A DNA stretch of 35,004 bases. It comes from a bacterium (GTDB taxonomy: Bacteria > ARS69). Below the pieces are notes generated by a model. It searched no databases, was not told the DNA's origin, and was given only the letters and a program-made list of their open reading frames with translations. Below are positions 34,312-35,004 of this stretch, one piece after another (the stretch's first letter is position 1; each line of letters starts with the position of its first letter). The stretch covers positions 1 through 35,004 of the forward strand of contig JALGZR010000048.1 of NCBI GenBank assembly GCA_025774805.1, written 5' to 3'. The translations under genes and the position numbers were made by a program.

Positions 34312-34530
34312 ATGGGTCTGCGGAATCACATCCGGCAGCATCGGGCACGGCTCGAGTGGACCCAGGAGGACCTCGCCCGGCGGGTGGGGGTGCGCCGGCA
34401 GACGGTGCTCGCGATCGAGAAGGGACACTACGTCCCCTCGGCCCTGCTGGCGTTCAAGATCGCCCGGGAGCTGGGAGTGCCGGTCGAAGGTCTGTTCGAG
34501 CTGCGCCCCGAGGAGGAAGGGGTGCCATGA
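34312..34530 (+). CDS. XRE-family (Cro/CI-like) transcriptional regulator
   Basis: A 72-residue single-domain DNA-binding protein: RNHIRQHRARLEWTQEDLARRVGVRRQTVLAIEKGHYVPSALLAFKIARELGVPVEGLFEL. The HTH is at ~16-37 (TQEDLARRVGVRRQTVLAIE), the pattern of small YgzD/YozG-type regulators that are often paired with a membrane-protein gene. It likely binds the palindrome in its own promoter (autoregulation, inferred). Its stop overlaps the next start (ATGA). Confidence 0.93.
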   Translation: MGLRNHIRQHRARLEWTQEDLARRVGVRRQTVLAIEKGHYVPSALLAFKIARELGVPVEGLFELRPEEEGVP

Positions 34531-34748
34531 GATCGGAGATCGACGTGCTGAAGATGGACGAGCGCCAGCGGGACGCCTGGTTGCGCGCCAACCGTCTGAC
34601 CTTGATGGCCGTGGGCGTCACGTGGATCGGGATGATCCTCTGGGAGCTGGCTCACGATCGCGTTCCCGTCTTCCTGATTCTCATGGTTCCGGTGTTCGCG
34701 GGTCTGCGATTCGGGCTCTATCGGCACTTCCAGTCCGCGTCGAGCTAA
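34527..34748 (+). CDS. Small two-helix membrane protein
   Basis: A 73-residue protein with two hydrophobic segments, TLMAVGVTWIGMILWELA (~25-42) and VPVFLILMVPVFAGLRFGLY (~46-65), and a charged N-terminus (RSEIDVLKMDERQRDAW). The family is not recognised. It overlaps the XRE gene by four bases, and GAGGAGGAAGG in the XRE tail serves as ribosome-binding site. Possibly controlled by the XRE protein, as in similar two-gene operons. The stop is followed by CCGCACTTCTCACCGGCC. Confidence 0.8.
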   Translation: MRSEIDVLKMDERQRDAWLRANRLTLMAVGVTWIGMILWELAHDRVPVFLILMVPVFAGLRFGLYRHFQSASS

Positions 34749-34749
34749 A

Positions 34750-34767
34750 CCGCACTTCTCACCGGCC
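34750..34767 (+). repeat. Short motif shared by two gene ends
   Basis: CCGCACTTCTCACCGGCC begins one base after the stop of the small membrane-protein gene. CCTGCGTTTCTCACCAGCC (31128-31146) begins immediately after the stop of the DUF4920 gene. With one gap and three mismatches they match in 15 positions, in the same orientation and position relative to the stop codons. A dispersed genomic element is likely. Confidence 0.5.
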
Positions 34768-34799
34768 CCGGCCGCGGCCCGCCGCGCCGCGGATCCCGT

Positions 34800-35004
34800 T
34801 CAATTCCGTGCGCGGGCGCCGCGCGACTCCTTCCCCTGCGCCTCGAGCGCCCGACCGAGAACAGTCCGTACCTCCACGTCGTCGGGGAAGTAGCGAAGGT
34901 AGAGGCGGGCGAGTCCCTCCGCGATCTCCCACGCGCGCGCCCGCTCGGCGGCGACCGCACGGCCCCTCAACGCGGCGCGAGTCTCCTCCGGAATCAGGAG
35001 CCCT
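34800..35004 (-). CDS. C-terminal end of a helical (TPR-like) protein, partial
   Basis: Reading leftwards from the right edge, the frame is open for 67 codons to TGA 34802-34800. It encodes ETRAALRGRAVAAERARAWE, EIAEGLARLYLRYFPDDVEV and RTVLGRALEAQGKE, helix-rich with TPR-like spacing (LYLRYFPDDVEVRTVLGRALEAQG). Codon third positions are GC-rich as in the neighbours. Most of the gene lies outside the window, so the product cannot be named. Confidence 0.55.
   Translation of the reverse strand, partial: GLLIPEETRAALRGRAVAAERARAWEIAEGLARLYLRYFPDDVEVRTVLGRALEAQGKESRGARARN

Overview
The window is high-GC bacterial DNA with genes packed on both strands. The left half (1-16220) is the canonical tuf / S10 / spc / alpha ribosomal-protein chromosome segment in textbook order: tuf(3' end)-rpsJ-rplC-rplD-rplW-rplB-rpsS-rplV-rpsC-rplP-rpmC-rpsQ-rplN-rplX-rplE-rpsN-rpsH-rplF-rplR-rpsE-rpmD-rplO-secY-adk-map-infA-rpmJ-rpsM-rpsK-rpsD-rpoA-rplQ. 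All genes are on the + strand, mostly with ATGA/GTGA overlaps or short gaps, and the run ends at a strong intrinsic terminator (16177-16220). Two features point to an FCB-group-like lineage, perhaps Candidatus Eisenbacteria or a relative: the Bacteroidetes-like L2 signature ([10 protein letters not shown]), and the secreted proteins further right (a parallel beta-helix protein and a FlgD-type Ig C-terminus of the 'GVYFVQ...K.V.LR' kind). This placement is an inference from recalled family features.

The right half is accessory. In order it holds a soluble hybrid sensor kinase with a C-terminal receiver (16400-18688), a tRNA-Asn(GTT) (18774-18848), and a minus-strand arsenic operon (arsC then an ACR3-type arsenite exporter). 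Divergent from the arsenic operon is a large Ser/Thr kinase-AAA ATPase-TPR protein (21904-25317), probably on a leaderless mRNA. Then come a small, internally deleted cold-shock protein (25685-25852), a secreted parallel beta-helix protein (minus, about 26107-27663), a secreted FlgD-Ig protein (27960-30338), a DUF4920 protein, a SnoaL-like lipoprotein followed by a Yip1-family membrane protein, an isocitrate/isopropylmalate-dehydrogenase-family enzyme, a DCC-family thiol oxidoreductase (minus), a two-gene XRE-regulator/small-membrane-protein operon, and the C-terminal end of a TPR-like protein running off the right edge.

The most striking observation is in the arsenic operon. The ACR3 reading frame runs past the normal end of the exporter into an extra hydrophobic, signal-peptide-like segment and the first strand of a beta-propeller. 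It then meets a TGA (complement 20023-20025), after which the SAME frame continues without interruption as about 330 residues of PQQ-like beta-propeller. The final blade appears to need the strand encoded upstream of the TGA, so both sides look like one domain. A small hairpin with a GGUC apical loop starts 12 nt after the TGA, and its loop lies 17 nt after it, which resembles a bacterial SECIS. The locus is therefore a recoded (Sec/readthrough) fusion, a fresh nonsense mutation, or a sequence error.

Other points worth a second look are ribosomal protein S5 with a ~64-residue Gly/Arg (RGG-like) N-terminal extension, a CspA-like protein lacking about 16 central residues, an operator-like 22-bp palindrome embedded in a leaderless XRE promoter, a probable CTG start codon, and short motifs repeated between intergenic regions.
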